A stretch of DNA of 64,000 nucleotides, from positions 1 through 64,000 of the forward strand of contig NZ_JJML01000020.1 in NCBI RefSeq assembly GCF_000775285.1. The letters are read 5' to 3'. Position numbers and translations under genes: made by a program. Positions 9,001-20,400 of this stretch are shown here, one piece after another. This DNA is from Neosynechococcus sphagnicola sy1. GTDB taxonomy: Bacteria > Cyanobacteriota > Cyanobacteriia > Neosynechococcales > Neosynechococcaceae. Under the pieces are notes generated by a model. That model saw only the letters and a list, made by a program, of their open reading frames with translations, ran no database searches and was not told the DNA's origin. Numbering within the stretch: the stretch's first letter is position 1; each line of letters opens with the position of its first letter.

Positions 9001-9119
9001 GCAGTGCCTCAATCCCTGGAATTAAAATCTCGATGGATCAAATCCGGCGATCGCTCTGGTAAAGTCCACTAAGCTATATAAGTAATAACACCCCCATTCT
9101 TCAATCCCTCTACAACCCT

Positions 9120-9317
9120 ATGATTCTCCCTGGTTCAGCCGTGCGCGTGATTAACCCCGCCGATACCTACTTCCAGTTTCAAGGGCTGGTGCAGCGCGTC
9201 AGTGATGGCAAAGCTGCGGTGCTGTTTGAGGGGGGTAACTGGGATAAGTTAGTCACCTTTCGTCTTAGCGAATTGACCGTTGTGGATCTGGCTGCTGGCC
9301 GCAAGAAAGGCAAGTAA
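9120..9317 (+). CDS. ndhS: NDH-1 complex subunit NdhS
   Basis: A 65-residue soluble protein matching cyanobacterial NdhS, the SH3-like ferredoxin-docking subunit of the photosynthetic NDH-1 complex that drives cyclic electron flow around photosystem I. Diagnostic segments are the start [10 protein letters not shown], the middle [20 protein letters not shown] and the following [10 protein letters not shown]. The basic C-terminal tail (GRKKGK) is somewhat longer than the core family. It is on the plus strand 119 bp after rodA and 87 bp before the HAS-barrel gene. An AT-rich TATAAG-like element lies about 40 bases upstream of the ATG and may belong to its promoter. Confidence 0.92.
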   Translation: MILPGSAVRVINPADTYFQFQGLVQRVSDGKAAVLFEGGNWDKLVTFRLSELTVVDLAAGRKKGK

Positions 9318-9404
9318 TCACCGCCGCACCGTATCCGTTTTCTGGGAAATCAGTTATGAATGAGGGGTGGTTCGCCACTCTCGTTCCTTCCTAGCTGTCT
9401 CGTT

Positions 9405-10072
9405 ATGCGGCTGCCGCTCCCCCAGTTAACCGCCCGCGATCGCCATCCCGATCATTTCGCGGAAGTCATCGAAACCGCGACCACGGAATTTCTGGCCCAA
9501 TGTTTGGAGCCGGAGGATTTGCGTTTCCCGGCCATGCCCCCCTTCGGCAGTTGGGTGCGATCGCTGGATGAAGAGTCAGACAATTGGATCTATGGCGTGG
9601 TCTATCACGTCACCACCGCTCCCATTGACTCTATCCACCGGGCAAGAGCCTTGGGACTGTCCCTCCAGGAGTTGCGGGAGCAGCAGCCCCAGATCTTTGC
9701 GATGCTGAAAACCGAATTTCGCACCGCCATCCTCGGGTTTCAACGGGGCACCAGTGGCCAGCCGCCCCCCCAGACCCCACCTGCCTCGATCTATCAGCAT
9801 CTGCCCCCCCGCCCCCCCAAATTCATCAGGCGGTGTATCACTGTCAGCCCCGAGAAATTATTCACTTCAGCGACCAACTGGACTTTCTCCGAACCCTGCT
9901 ACACCTGCCCGGTGCCCCCGTGGATGCGTTGACCGCTGCGGCCATGCGGGAAGTTTATCAACTCCGCCGGGCCGATCGCACCTGGTTGGTGCGGGCAGGT
10001 CGCGCCCTGAGTCTGTTGTTAAAGGACGACTACGATCGGCTCCAGATGATCCTGAGCCAAATTCATCTTTGA
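9405..10072 (+). CDS. HAS-barrel domain protein (frameshifted in poly-C)
   Basis: A conserved cyanobacterial protein of about 222 residues with an N-terminal HAS-barrel, the beta-barrel module seen on HerA-type ATPases but here without an ATPase domain. Recognisable blocks are FLAQCLEPEDL, PPFGSWVR, YGVVYHVTT and SIHRARALGLSLQELREQQPQ. The frame breaks in a C-rich run at 9804-9818; adding one base restores QIHQAVYHCQ and then PREIIHFSDQLDFLR through to the TGA at 10072. Length is 668 bases, one short of a multiple of three, as expected for one missing base. I regard it as an intact gene with a sequencing error. ATG 9405 gives the family's usual MRLPLPQ start. Confidence 0.75.
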
Positions 10073-10270
10073 GATCTTAGTGGTGCGGAAAACTCCTGAA
10101 ACCCCTACGGATAAAGGATTATCCGAAAACACGAATTATTGAGAATTCGGCCCATATTCAACGTGGATGGGTTGTTTCAGAGCCTTATTTTAAGTCGGAG
10201 CTAATCTCCAGTTCAAATCTCAAGTCCATCAGTGTCTGCTGTATGAGAATAGAATACGTTAGGTATCAGA

Positions 10271-10753
10271 GTGAACCGCATCGCTAAGCTCCTCACCCTA
10301 TTTGTTCTCGTCTTTAAAACCATGGCCGAGATCGCTGGTAATTACTTCCCTCCCGAGTACAAGCAGTTCCCGTTCAAAGAGGGGGATCTGCTTGCAAGAT
10401 GCCGTAGCGATGGCAAGTTTGCGATCACCAAGATCCTAAAGATTGATAGAGTCTTCATCAAGAAGGGCGAGGCCATCAATATTCAGGGCAAAAGCTTTAT
10501 TGCGCCGGTCGATGATTACTTGTTAATCGTTAGCGCCTCCTACGGTGAATCGGAGTTCGACTCGCTTGAACAGGCACGTACTGCTGCCTTGTCCGGGGAG
10601 TGGCATATTCGATTCGGTCATGTCCCTAATCGCCCGCCTGGTGCGGCAGCAGGTCAAAGGCAGATTGGCTCAGAACCCGTAATAGAAGCCGAACTGGAAG
10701 GCTTCCACACCTGGAAGCAGGCCTTTGACAAAGGCGAGGCGGGTGTTTTCTAA
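10271..10753 (+). CDS. Hypothetical protein, unrecognised
   Basis: An open frame of 160 codons from GTG 10271. An internal ATG at 10322 (MAEIAGNYFPPEY) is an attractive alternative because the upstream 17 residues may be either a short hydrophobic leader or untranslated. The body has a beta-rich look with the block KEGDLLARCRSDGKFAITKIL and a C-terminal SEFDSLEQARTAALSGEWHIR. I do not recognise the family. It sits alone between the HAS-barrel gene and the convergent mfd gene, and a weak terminator-like hairpin follows it. Its isolation suggests an accessory gene. Confidence 0.55.
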   Translation: MNRIAKLLTLFVLVFKTMAEIAGNYFPPEYKQFPFKEGDLLARCRSDGKFAITKILKIDRVFIKKGEAINIQGKSFIAPVDDYLLIVSASYGESEFDSLEQARTAALSGEWHIRFGHVPNRPPGAAAGQRQIGSEPVIEAELEGFHTWKQAFDKGEAGVF

Positions 10754-10784
10754 ACATCAGCCGCCTGCTCACCCAATGGACGCG

Positions 10785-10803
10785 AGACTTGATCGAGTCT
10801 TTT
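10785..10803 (+). terminator. Weak hairpin after the 10271 gene
   Basis: AGACT at 10785-10789 pairs with AGTCT at 10796-10800 across a short loop, followed by only three T. It lies about 30 bases beyond the stop of the upstream gene. The short stem makes it a tentative call. Confidence 0.3.
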
Positions 10804-10978
10804 ATACCTTCAATCCTAGGCACTGGCCTCTAAAAGTAGGAAAACCGACTGAAAACCTTGATTGACAGAGGTTTCAGCCTATTAAGGCTAAAATATCTGA
10901 AATTCTGATGCAGAAAGGCCTTACAGTTTTTATCATCAGTGGTACTTTTATAGGCTTTAGACTTTCTGAAGCATGACT

Positions 10979-13900
10979 TCAGGTGGGTTGAATAGCACTC
11001 TGAAGGTTTCCCAACCAATCAATCAGGTTTTCTAATTGCTGATCGGCACTCAGCATTCCCAGACCGCGCACGGTCACCTTGCCAGGAGTATAGACAAATC
11101 GAGATTGCAGGTGCCCTGGGAGATGGCCGCCGATCAATTTCCAGGCGGGTTCTTCCATTGGGGTTTCCAGGACAATGTGTTGGTTCCCCTCGGGTTTAAT
11201 GCGGGCAAAGCCTAACTTGCGGGCAACCTGCTTCAGTTCCACCACCCGCAGGAGTTGCAGCGCTGCTTTCGGAATCACCCCGTAGCGATCGCTCCAGTCC
11301 GCCGCAATTTGAGTCAGTTCAGCAGCGACCCGGGCTGAGGCAACGGCGCGGTAAGCGCTCATCTTTTGATCAAGATCCGGGATGTAATCAGCAGGGATAA
11401 AAGCAGTGAGGTTGAGATCCACTTGGGTATCGTCCACTTGGGGAATATCCTGACCCTGAATTTCTTGAATCGCTTCCTGCAACATTTCCATGTACAGATC
11501 GAACCCAATGGCATCCATCTGCCCAGACTGCTCAGCCCCCAAGAGGTTGCCCACCCCCCGAATCTCCATATCTCGCATCGCCAGTTGGTAGCCTGAACCC
11601 AGTTGGGTAAATTCTTGAATGGCTCGTAACCGCTGCCGCGCCGGATCAGACAGGGCGGTAGTGGCGGGGTAGAACAACCAGGCATGGGCTTGAATACCGG
11701 CACGACCCACCCGTCCCCGCAGTTGGTAGAGCTGCGACAGACCAAACCGCTGGGCATCTTCAATCAAAATTGTGTTCACCCTGGGAATATCCAGCCCCGA
11801 TTCAATGATGGTGGTACACAGCAAGACATCGGCTTCCCCCGTGCTAAAGGTGAGCATGGTGGTTTCCAGTTCGGCTTCGGGTAACTGACCGTGGGCGATC
11901 GCCAAGCGAATCCCTGGAAGCATTTCCCGTAGCTGCGCTGATCGATCCTCAATCCCTTCGACCCGGGGCATGACATAAAATATTTGACCCCCCCCGGTCT
12001 AGCTCCTGCCGAATGGCAGAACGCACGATCTCTGACTCGTAGGGGGCGAGATGGGTTTTAATGGCTCGACGGGAGGGCGGAGGGGTGGTAATCAAACTCA
12101 TTTCCCGTACGCCGGAGAGGGCCATATACAGAGTCCGGGGAATTGGGGTAGCAGACAGCGTCAGCACATCCACCTGGGTTTTCAGGGTTTTGATTTTTTC
12201 CTTTTGGTTTACCCCAAACCGTTGCTCTTCGTCCACCACTAACAGACCCAGATCTCGGAAACGGACATCTTTCCCCAAGAGCTGATGGGTGCCCACCACC
12301 ACATCCATTTCTCCCGTTGCCAGCCGACCTTGAATCTGGCGGCGTTCTTCTGGGGAGCGGAAGCGGTTGAGCAGGCCAATCTGAATGGGATAGGGGGCAA
12401 AGCGCTCCTTAAGGGTGTGGTAGTGTTGCTGGGTCAGAATCGTCGTCGGTGCCAGCAGCGCCACCTGTTTCCCCCCCATTCACGGCCTTGAAGATGGCGC
12501 GAAGGGCAACTTCGGTTTTGCCAAACCCCACATCGCCACACACAAGGCGATCCATGGGTCGGGAGTTTTCCATATCCCGCTTGACATCCTGCACCGCTTT
12601 GAGTTGGTCAGGAGTCGGTTGGTAAGGAAAGGAGTCTTCTAGCTCTTGCTGCCAAGGGGTATCTGGGGTGAAGGCAAAGCCCTGTTGCTGCGATCGCTGG
12701 GCATAGAGTTGCAGCAGATCAAAGGCTACCTTCTTCAGGGCTTTGCGAACCTTATTCTTGGTGCGCTCCCAGGCTTTGCCGGACATTTTGTTGAGTTCTG
12801 GTGCCGCCTCCCCCATGCCCCGAAAACGAGACAGGGAAACCAGTTGGTCTGCGGCGATTCGTAGCAAGCCATCGGCGTACTGAATCACTAAGTACTCGCG
12901 GGTTTCACGGTTGAGGGTCAAGTGCTCTAACTTCAGGAACTTGCCGATGCCATGGTGTTTGTGCACCACGTAATCGCCGGGTTGGAGTTTATTAACATCC
13001 ACCTGCTTCGAGGCAGCTCGGCGACGTTTGCGAAGATAGCTGGGGGTGGCCAGACTATGCTGACCAAAGAATTCCCGATCAGTGACCACCACCACCCGAA
13101 AGGTCGGTAAAATCAAGCCTTCCAGTTCTGCTAGCCCAGAATATTTCAGGGCAACGGGGATTTTCTGAGTTTGGAGCTTCTCAATGGCTAGATAGTCTCG
13201 CGGATTGGGAATGAACTGTGCTGGACAGTCATGTTCCTGTAACAGCGACACCGAGCGGGTGGGTTGGGCCGAGATCAACCAGATGGCAAAGCCGCGATCG
13301 CGCTCTTCCCGGAGGGTTTCCGCCAAGCGGGCAAACTGATGGGGGATGGCAGGAACTGGGCGACTGGCAAGATTTAAGCCACTGTCAACCGTTGCCAGTT
13401 CTTGGAGGTACAAACAATCAAACACAGACAGAGCCGCCAATCCCTCAGTAAAGGGGCGATGAATCGCGGGTAACACCGTGGCAGCCTGGTTTCCCAGCAA
13501 GAGTTGGTAGCTCTCGGTTGCCATTTCTACCCAGCGATCGCCGTGGGCTTGACACTGGGCCGGTTCATCCAGGGCAATCAGCGTCTGCGGCGGTAGGTAA
13601 TCGAGTAAAGAGGCGGGTTGCTTGAAGGCCAAGCCCAACAATCGCCGCATGCCTTCTCGGGCGGAGGAGGCATCCGCCAGTTCTGGGAGTCCCAGATGGG
13701 GTTGTACCTGCTCCCAAATCCCCCCATCCACATGGGGCAAAATCATCGCTGCATAGTCCGTGGGGGTGAGCATTAGTTGGGAGATCTGATCCAGCGATCG
13801 CTGGGTGGCTGGGTCAAATTCCCGCAGTTGTTCCAACGCATCCCCAAACCACTCCAAGCGCACAGGGAGTTCAGTCGCCACGGGAAAGACATCGACAATG

Positions 13901-14460
13901 TCCCCCCGCCGACTCCACTGTGCTTCCGTTTCCACCAGTGCCACCCGCTCATAGCCGAGGCAGGTCAATTGCTCACTCAGGGTCGTTAGACTCAGTTCAC
14001 TGCCCTGACGTAGGGTTAAGCAGTAATCCTGAAAAACGGAAACCGGCGGCAGGTGGGGTTGCAGCGCCCGCTCGGTTGCCACAATTGCCATCCGGGGAGC
14101 AGCAGCATTGGACTCCCAATTCTGCCCCAATAAATCGGCGAGAACCTGCAACTGTCCCCAGGTAATTTCCGATTCTGGATTAAACGGTTCGTAGGGAGAG
14201 GCTTCGGTAGTTGGGTAGAAATGCACCGTCTGCCACCCCATGGCTTCGAGCTGAGCGGCCCAACGCCCTGCTTCCTCTAGGGTGGCAGCGATCACCAACA
14301 GGGGACGTGGTGCGACTTGAGCCAGGGTCGAGGCGACTAAACCCTTGGATAACCGCGAGAGGCCACTCAGTTTCAAGTGTTGCTGCTGTTTCAGTTTAGT
14401 GAGCAGTTCAGCACTCAGGGGCGATCGCCCCATTGCTCGAATCAGAGACGCAAAGGGCAT
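10979..14460 (-). CDS. mfd: Transcription-repair coupling factor Mfd (two homopolymer frameshifts)
   Basis: Mfd displaces RNA polymerase stalled at DNA lesions and recruits UvrA. The reading runs through three frames: 14460 to about 12475, then to about 11990, then to the TGA at 10979. The UvrB-like N-terminal module is followed by the RNA-polymerase-interaction region ([18 protein letters not shown]), Walker A GDVGFGKT (about 642-649), DEEQ, the [15 protein letters not shown] block, [13 protein letters not shown] and [11 protein letters not shown], then the TRCF C-terminal domain. Removing one C from the C7 at 12471-12477 and one from the C8 at 11988-11995 gives a single frame of 1159 residues, the normal Mfd size. 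Two indels at homopolymers with full conservation beyond each argue for sequencing error, not decay. Confidence 0.9.
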
Positions 14461-14573
14461 GGCGATAAAACTGTTAGACGCAACCTCTACTTTAGCGACT
14501 GTAGGGAGGGCGGATCGTCCTCACCAATGCCCAATAACAGTTACGACGCTGTTGCCATCGAGGTAGCGGGCAC

Positions 14574-14599
14574 AAAAAAACCTGCCCATAGGAGACAGG
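14574..14599 (-). terminator. Rho-independent terminator downstream of acsF
   Basis: On the minus strand a CCTGTC/GGCAGG stem (plus-strand 14594-14599 and 14581-14586, one G-U pair) with a 7-base loop is followed by seven T (A7 at 14574-14580). It lies 100 bases beyond the acsF stop and fits a terminator for that gene. Confidence 0.65.
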
Positions 14600-14698
14600 G
14601 AGTCATAGATTAAAGCCGGAAAAACGATGTACTGGAGGAATCCAGAAGGCAGGGGATAGGAGATCATTGCCTTCTGAATTCTGGCTTCTGAATTTCGC

Positions 14699-15775
14699 TT
14701 ACCGAGGAGTACCGTGGGTAGGGGCAACCTCAATCGGCTTGATCAAATACAACTTCAGCAGTTGCCAAGCACTGGAGGTATAGAACGGTAGTTTTTGGAA
14801 GAACTTCAACAGCTTGGGAGTTTGAGCCTTGGCAATTTCTGCCAGTTTGCGATTGTTTTCAATACAAACATCGAGCCGTTGATAGAACTCTGGATGCTCA
14901 ACATTCAGCACCACTGGGAACACTCGGGCGGCGGTGGCGTTGGTTTTTTCGATGACTTCGATGTCGTATTCCCGGGCATCGAGACCAATCGCACGGTAGA
15001 AATCAGCCCGCTGAATATCGTTGAGATACATGGTGGCAAACACCGACAGCAGGAAGAACCGACTCCAGAGCTTCGCCTGCCAGTCATTCAAGAACTGGGG
15101 TTGGGCGCGCATGATGGCATCAAAAAAGTCACCATGACGGTTTTCATCCTGACACCAGTTCTCAAAGAAGCGGAAGATCGGATAAATTCGATGCTCTGGA
15201 TGCGCTTCCAGATGGCGGAAGATGGTGATGTATCGCCAGTAGCCAATTTTCTCCGAGAGATAGGTGGCGTAGAAAATAAACTTCGGCTTGAAGAAGGTAT
15301 AGCTTTTGCTCTTGGTCAGGAACCCGAGATCGAGGGACAGATCAAAATCTGACATCGCCTTATTCAGGAACCCAGCATGGCGGGCTTCATCCCGAGACAT
15401 CAGGTTAAAACACTCTGCCAAAACAGGGCTTTTATCCTTGAGGCGGCGACCCAGCTCCTTATAGAGGAGGAAACCAGAAAACTCAGCGGTGCAGGAGCGC
15501 TCTAAGAATTCAATGAACAACTGCCGAGTTTCACCATCAATGTGTGCCCACGATTGCTCAAACTCAGCATCCCGGACGAAGTGATGCCGATTGTAGTCCG
15601 TCCGAAATTCTTCTAAGATTGCCTGCAACTCATCCTCATTGCACGAGATGTCCATGCGCGCCATCTCATCAAAATCGGTGGTGTAAAACCGGGGCGTGAG
15701 GATGGTATCTTTGGCCGGAACCTTGACGCCGGGGCGAATTTCTTCAAAGGCAGGTTTTTTCAGGGAGTCTACCAT
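14699..15775 (-). CDS. acsF: Mg-protoporphyrin IX monomethyl ester oxidative cyclase AcsF
   Basis: A 358-residue diiron protein that forms the isocyclic E ring of chlorophyll using oxygen. The length and whole sequence match the cyanobacterial AcsF/ChlA family. Di-iron ligand blocks are evident: [21 protein letters not shown], then [15 protein letters not shown] (ExxH), and [14 protein letters not shown] (a second ExxH). The start [16 protein letters not shown] is typical. It is monocistronic, with a long 418-bp region upstream and a terminator downstream. Cyanobacteria often carry a second low-oxygen isoform; the sequence alone does not settle which this is, but the aerobic enzyme is the default. 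Confidence 0.93.
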   Translation of the reverse strand: MVDSLKKPAFEEIRPGVKVPAKDTILTPRFYTTDFDEMARMDISCNEDELQAILEEFRTDYNRHHFVRDAEFEQSWAHIDGETRQLFIEFLERSCTAEFSGFLLYKELGRRLKDKSPVLAECFNLMSRDEARHAGFLNKAMSDFDLSLDLGFLTKSKSYTFFKPKFIFYATYLSEKIGYWRYITIFRHLEAHPEHRIYPIFRFFENWCQDENRHGDFFDAIMRAQPQFLNDWQAKLWSRFFLLSVFATMYLNDIQRADFYRAIGLDAREYDIEVIEKTNATAARVFPVVLNVEHPEFYQRLDVCIENNRKLAEIAKAQTPKLLKFFQKLPFYTSSAWQLLKLYLIKPIEVAPTHGTPR

Positions 15776-16193
15776 AGGTGTTTTTGGCTCTCTATCTCAG
15801 TGCGATCGCTGCGGGACTGACCCTGGGCAACGTTGAACTTCAGTGCAGAAAGATGACGTTTTGATGCACTCCAGTTTAACAAACGCACGTCTATCCCCCT
15901 TCTGAAGTTGACAGAACTTTAGATCTGCAGAACCCTGGTTGGTTGCAGCATTCAGTCTGCCCAAGTAGATCGCCTTAGCCTGTCAACTTTTAGGGGAGGA
16001 CTAGGGGGTGTGAACATCAGACCTTAATGAGTTGTTAGTCGGTTCTTAGAGTTTGACCAGACCGACTCCGCTAAACTCAAGGCAAACCTGGCATGGATCA
16101 CGGCACAGTCAATTGGGGTCGTCGATTCATGGTTCAGGCTGAGATACTTGCCCCAGTCATGACCGTTGTTGTTCAGATGTTCACAGTAGGGAT
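15776..16193. other. Divergent promoter region between acsF and DUF6232 gene
   Basis: 418 bases with no gene. It must contain the acsF promoter on one side and that of the DUF6232 gene on the other. A 7-bp inverted repeat, AGTCGGT at 16037-16043 and ACCGACT at 16061-16067, separated by 17 bases, is the only structure I noticed; its role is unknown. Confidence 0.45.
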
Positions 16194-16745
16194 ATGGCAG
16201 AGCAGGTCTACTTTGATGGCAAGGGGGTGCGGGTTACCGCTAGTCAACTGATTGTTGATGATACAGTCTACCCGCTCTCCAAGATTCGGGGGGTGGAGGT
16301 AGAGGTTGAAAATCCCAATCGGATGCAACCGCTGCTCTGTATTTTTGCGGGTGTACTCCTATTAATTGTGGTTGTGGGCATCATTATTTTGGTCATTGGC
16401 ATTCGCTGGTGGATGTCCCAGGAGCCCGTCTATTGGTTGGTGGTTCAAACCGAGACTGGGCGCAAGCGGGTAAAGCGTTCCCGAAATGGACAGGCCATTG
16501 AGTCGATGAAGTCGGCGGTATTGGCTGCCATTCGTCAGCTACAAATCATGGCACGGCTGATTCAAGCAGTGAAGGAGCGAGAGGGGGTGCTGACCGTTCC
16601 CGACGCTGCTGCCGTCACGGGGCTGAGCAACTCGGATGCCCACGTACTTTTAGACCAATGTGTGGAGAATGGCTTTGCCACCCGCTACACCGATCCCAGA
16701 AGTCACGGCATTATTTACACCTTCACCAAGCGTCGATCCTCCTAA
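16194..16745 (+). CDS. DUF6232-like membrane protein, paralog 1
   Basis: A 183-residue protein with a small N-terminal beta domain (about 1-45, starting QVYFDGKGVRVTASQLIVDD), two closely spaced hydrophobic segments (about 48-72 and 80-88), a short beta stretch VYWLVVQTETGRKRV, and a C-terminal region (about 118-180) with the look of a winged-helix or small helical domain (VTGLSNSDAHVLLDQCVENG). The first part matches what I recall of DUF6232. The function is unknown. The next gene has the same domain order, so the two are tandem duplicates. Confidence 0.65.
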   Translation: MAEQVYFDGKGVRVTASQLIVDDTVYPLSKIRGVEVEVENPNRMQPLLCIFAGVLLLIVVVGIIILVIGIRWWMSQEPVYWLVVQTETGRKRVKRSRNGQAIESMKSAVLAAIRQLQIMARLIQAVKEREGVLTVPDAAAVTGLSNSDAHVLLDQCVENGFATRYTDPRSHGIIYTFTKRRSS

Positions 16746-16870
16746 TCCAGGACTCTGTGAAGGTTGCGGGGATGGATTCGGGTTGGGAAATAGGCTGACA
16801 GACCCCTACACCAAGGTCAACGGGGACTTGCTCTATGCTAGTGACTAACAGGAGCAAAGCATGGGTGATC

Positions 16871-17467
16871 ATGGCAGGACAAATGTTTTACAACAAAAGG
16901 GGCATTCAAATCACTGACGACAGCTTTCTGGTGAATGGAGGAACCTACCCCATTACCAGTATTCGCAGTGCCGAAATTCGCACCGAAGCTCCCCAGCGAG
17001 TTGGCCCCATTGTCTGTATTGTCCTAGGGGCGATTTTCAGTATTCTGTTGATTGGCTTACCGCTGTTGATTTTCGGAGTGGTCTGGCTTGCCAACCAAAA
17101 GTCCACCTACTGGTTGGTGATTAACACCGCAGCGGGGAGCTGTGAGGTGCTCAGTGCTAAGGAGGGGCGCACGGTGCGGGAGGTGCAGTCAGCTCTATTA
17201 GCTGCGATCGCCCATCTGTCTCTCGGAGGCAAACCCCCAGCTGAACAGCTCTCCCCTGCGCCCCGCGACACGTTGATGATGCAATTACTCAAGGTGGCCA
17301 AGGGCAATAATGGCTATCTCTCGGTTACTCAAGGGGTGATGGACACCGGGGCCAGCTTTACAGATGTGGAGTCCACGCTGCAAGAAATGGTAAAAGCCGG
17401 GTATGTCAGCGTTGCCAATCATCCCGATACCGGAGTGGTGATTTATAAATTTGTCGAGATTGCCTGA
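16871..17467 (+). CDS. DUF6232-like membrane protein, paralog 2
   Basis: A 198-residue paralog of the preceding gene: the N-terminal beta domain (QMFYNKRGIQITDDSFLVNG), a hydrophobic hairpin around residues 45-75, the STYWLVINTAAG strand, and a C-terminal region ending in SFTDVESTLQEMVKAGYVSV that parallels the first copy. I place the start at ATG 16871 because this aligns with its paralog; an upstream in-frame ATG at 16835 would add 12 residues. Its TGA at 17465-17467 overlaps the tail-to-tail end of the mannosidase gene by 25 bases. The function is unknown. Confidence 0.65.
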   Translation: MAGQMFYNKRGIQITDDSFLVNGGTYPITSIRSAEIRTEAPQRVGPIVCIVLGAIFSILLIGLPLLIFGVVWLANQKSTYWLVINTAAGSCEVLSAKEGRTVREVQSALLAAIAHLSLGGKPPAEQLSPAPRDTLMMQLLKVAKGNNGYLSVTQGVMDTGASFTDVESTLQEMVKAGYVSVANHPDTGVVIYKFVEIA

Positions 17468-20400
17468 GGGGCGTTAGATCGACACTGAATCTGAAAACTG
17501 CGAATCTGCCAGGGCTGAATGACATCGCTTTGCCTTGGTTGCCAAGCTTCCTGAGGAGGACGCTCTAGTAGGTCAACGGCCTGGATGATCTCCAGGGGTA
17601 AATCACTTTCCATCTGGAATTGAGCCATGGCTCCCTGGGTCTCGTAGCAGCGCACAATCCATTGCTGGGGGTTAGCCTCGGCTTGTTTACAAGCGATCAA
17701 GACTAAATTCTCGGCCTGTAAATGGAGCAGCTGGCTACGGCAGGGTAACTGTCCCGTCGCTGAGGCTTCCCTGACGGGGTAGGCTCTGACTTGTAGGGGT
17801 TGATTTAATTCATAGCCTCGTTGGACGGTCTGGGCACGTTGCCAACTGCCAGTATGGGGGTAGAGGGCATAGGTAAATTGGTGCAGCCCCTGATCCGCCT
17901 CGGGATCGGGCCAGGTGGGACTGCGGAGCAGGGTCAGCCGTAATTGATCGGATTGGCTATCATAGCCATATTTAGCGTTGTTCAGCAAACTGATCCCGTA
18001 GTCTGAGGTGCCTAAATCAGCCCAACGCAGGGCTGGAACTTCCCACTGAGCTGCTTCTCTGGGGGCGCTGGGGCGGGTGGGGCGCTGAATTGCCCCACAG
18101 GGGGTTTCGTAAGTAATGGAGTCTGCCGCCATTGCCAGGGGAAAAGCTGCTTTCACCAACACATGTTGCTCTTGCCAATCAACGGTGGTTTGAATTTGCA
18201 GTACTCCTGACCCAGTTTCCAGGATGTAATCTTGCCAAAAGGTAGATTGACCTAGTTGGCGGACAACCTGCAATCGCTGCTGTAGGGAACCAGATTCTAG
18301 CCAGCGAATGGCTTGTAGTTGGGGAGGGGGTAAGGGGTGCTGCGCGTAGTTCGGGTCAATATTCCAGGCATCCCAGTACTGGCCTTGATCTTGAAACGCT
18401 TGCAGTTGATTGCCATGATCTCGGAGAATTTCCCTCTGAACGCGGTGATCCCAGAGGCTAGAAATTTCTCCGGTCTGGGGATCAATGATCACCCGCAGCC
18501 AGTCGTTTTCCAAGGTAAATCCGGAGGGTGGGGCGGGGGTAGGCGCATTCGTGGCGGTGGGACAGAGCCAGTAACTTTGATAGCCAGCCCCAGGGACTCC
18601 TTGGGCGAGAAACAGGAGGTGGTCAGCGGTGCGTTGGCAGGGCACAAGCTGACCAGCGGGATCGTAAATTTGCCAGGATGAAGCAGCATTGGGTAGGGGC
18701 ATTGCCACGACAGCAGTTCGCTCCCAGTTGAGGGAATTGAACACCACCACGGGTTGGGCGTCGGCATGGGGTAGGTTGGAAACATCAATCTCCGCCGCGA
18801 TCGCCCCAAAGGAAGCTTCGAGAATGGCTGATCCTACCTGATGGATCTGCTGCCAGGTCTGGTTCGTCTCCTCAAACACCTGGGGGATCGAGGAACCGGG
18901 CAAAATGTCGTGGAATTGATTGAACAGCATCTGTTTCCACGCTTTCTCTAGGGCTGTTTTGGGGTAGTCGGCTCCTGTCAGCCAACTTGCCAGGGAGGCG
19001 AAGAGTTCTGCTTGGTAGAGTAATCCCTCACAGTGACGGTTCCAGCGTTTTTGATCGGCGTGGGTGGTGTAACACCCCCGATGGAATTCCAGATAAAGTT
19101 CATCGTCCCAGACCGGAAAATCCGTCGCGGATTGGCGCAGGGACTGCAAGTAATCGCTGGCTGTCGTAAAGCTGAGGGTGGGGAAGCAGGAGGACAGCTG
19201 CCAGCGCTGGGCTGTCTCTAGCATGTCACGGGTGGGGCCACCGCCATGATCTCCGACGCCTGGAAGCCAGAGGGGGTTGGACAACCCCGTTTGGGTTTCC
19301 CATTCCCAGGCATAGTTCGCCATTTTGATCGGATCGATGTCTTGACCAATGAGAGCGGACATGAGGCTAAAAATCTCGGTGCCATCCGGCGATCGCCACC
19401 AGAAGGCAGCATGGGGAAATTGAGTGGTGTCGTTCCACCGGAGTTTTTGGGTGACAAAAAACTCAATGCCCCCCTGTTTTAAGATCTGGGGCAGTTGCCA
19501 GCAAAAGCCAAAACTATCGGGTACCCAGGCGATCGCATTCAACGCCCCAAATTTCTCCAAACAGTAGTGTTGCCCATAGAGCACCTGCCGCACCAGGGAT
19601 TCACCATCAATCAGATTCAGTTCTGGCTCCACCCACAGTCCGCCGAGAATTTCCCAGCGACCTGCCGCTACTTGGGCTTGAATGGTGCGGAACAGTTGGG
19701 GGCGATGGGTTTCGATCCAGTCATAGAGGGCGGGGGTGGAGTGACCAAAAATCAGGTCAGGGAAGTCCTGTTGTAACCCTAAGGCTGATTCAAAGGTGCG
19801 TTCTGCGGCCTCCCAGGTTTCACTCACAGGCCACAACCAGGCCAGATCCAAATGGGCATGGCCCAGCAGTTGCAGCCGTCGCTGTTGCAGACCCACCGTC
19901 AGGGGCTGGAGGCGGGTGCGCAGTTGGGCTAATTCTTGATCAAAGGCGGGGCGATCGCCTCGAAGTTCCCAATGAATAGGGGCGATCGCAGCCTCCAGAT
20001 CGGGGAGTTTCTCCGGCTCAAAGCGGGTGAGATAGCCCTGTAACACCGTCAGCTCATCGGCAATAAAGCCAGGTTCCGGAAATGCTGGGTTGGTGGACTC
20101 AAAGCACAACTGGGTCCGCACACAGGCACCCTGATCATGACCCGGGGCTCACCAAGCGCAGGGCAATTTCAATCACCTCAGCGGGATCAGATTCCTTACT
20201 CACCAGCAGGCGGGTGGCGCAGTCAAACAGATCCCCGGTCTGCACTAACTGGCCGTTGACGAAAATTTCGGCCCGTTCCGCCCACCAACTGATCGCCAGT
20301 CGCCCCCGCAAACCCGCCAATGGGTAACCCTGGAGCTGTTCCGGTATGTGCATTGCTTGCCCCAACCAGATCACCTGCTGCCCCCGTGCCCAGGTAATCT

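Noticed and set aside
13500-14165. Possible antisense genes on the plus strand within mfd
   Set aside because: Short frames opposite a conserved coding sequence with no ribosome-binding site or motif.
10979-14460. Three separate genes in place of mfd
   Set aside because: Each piece is a consecutive section of one Mfd protein and the breaks fall exactly in C7 and C8 runs; removing one base from each gives normal length.
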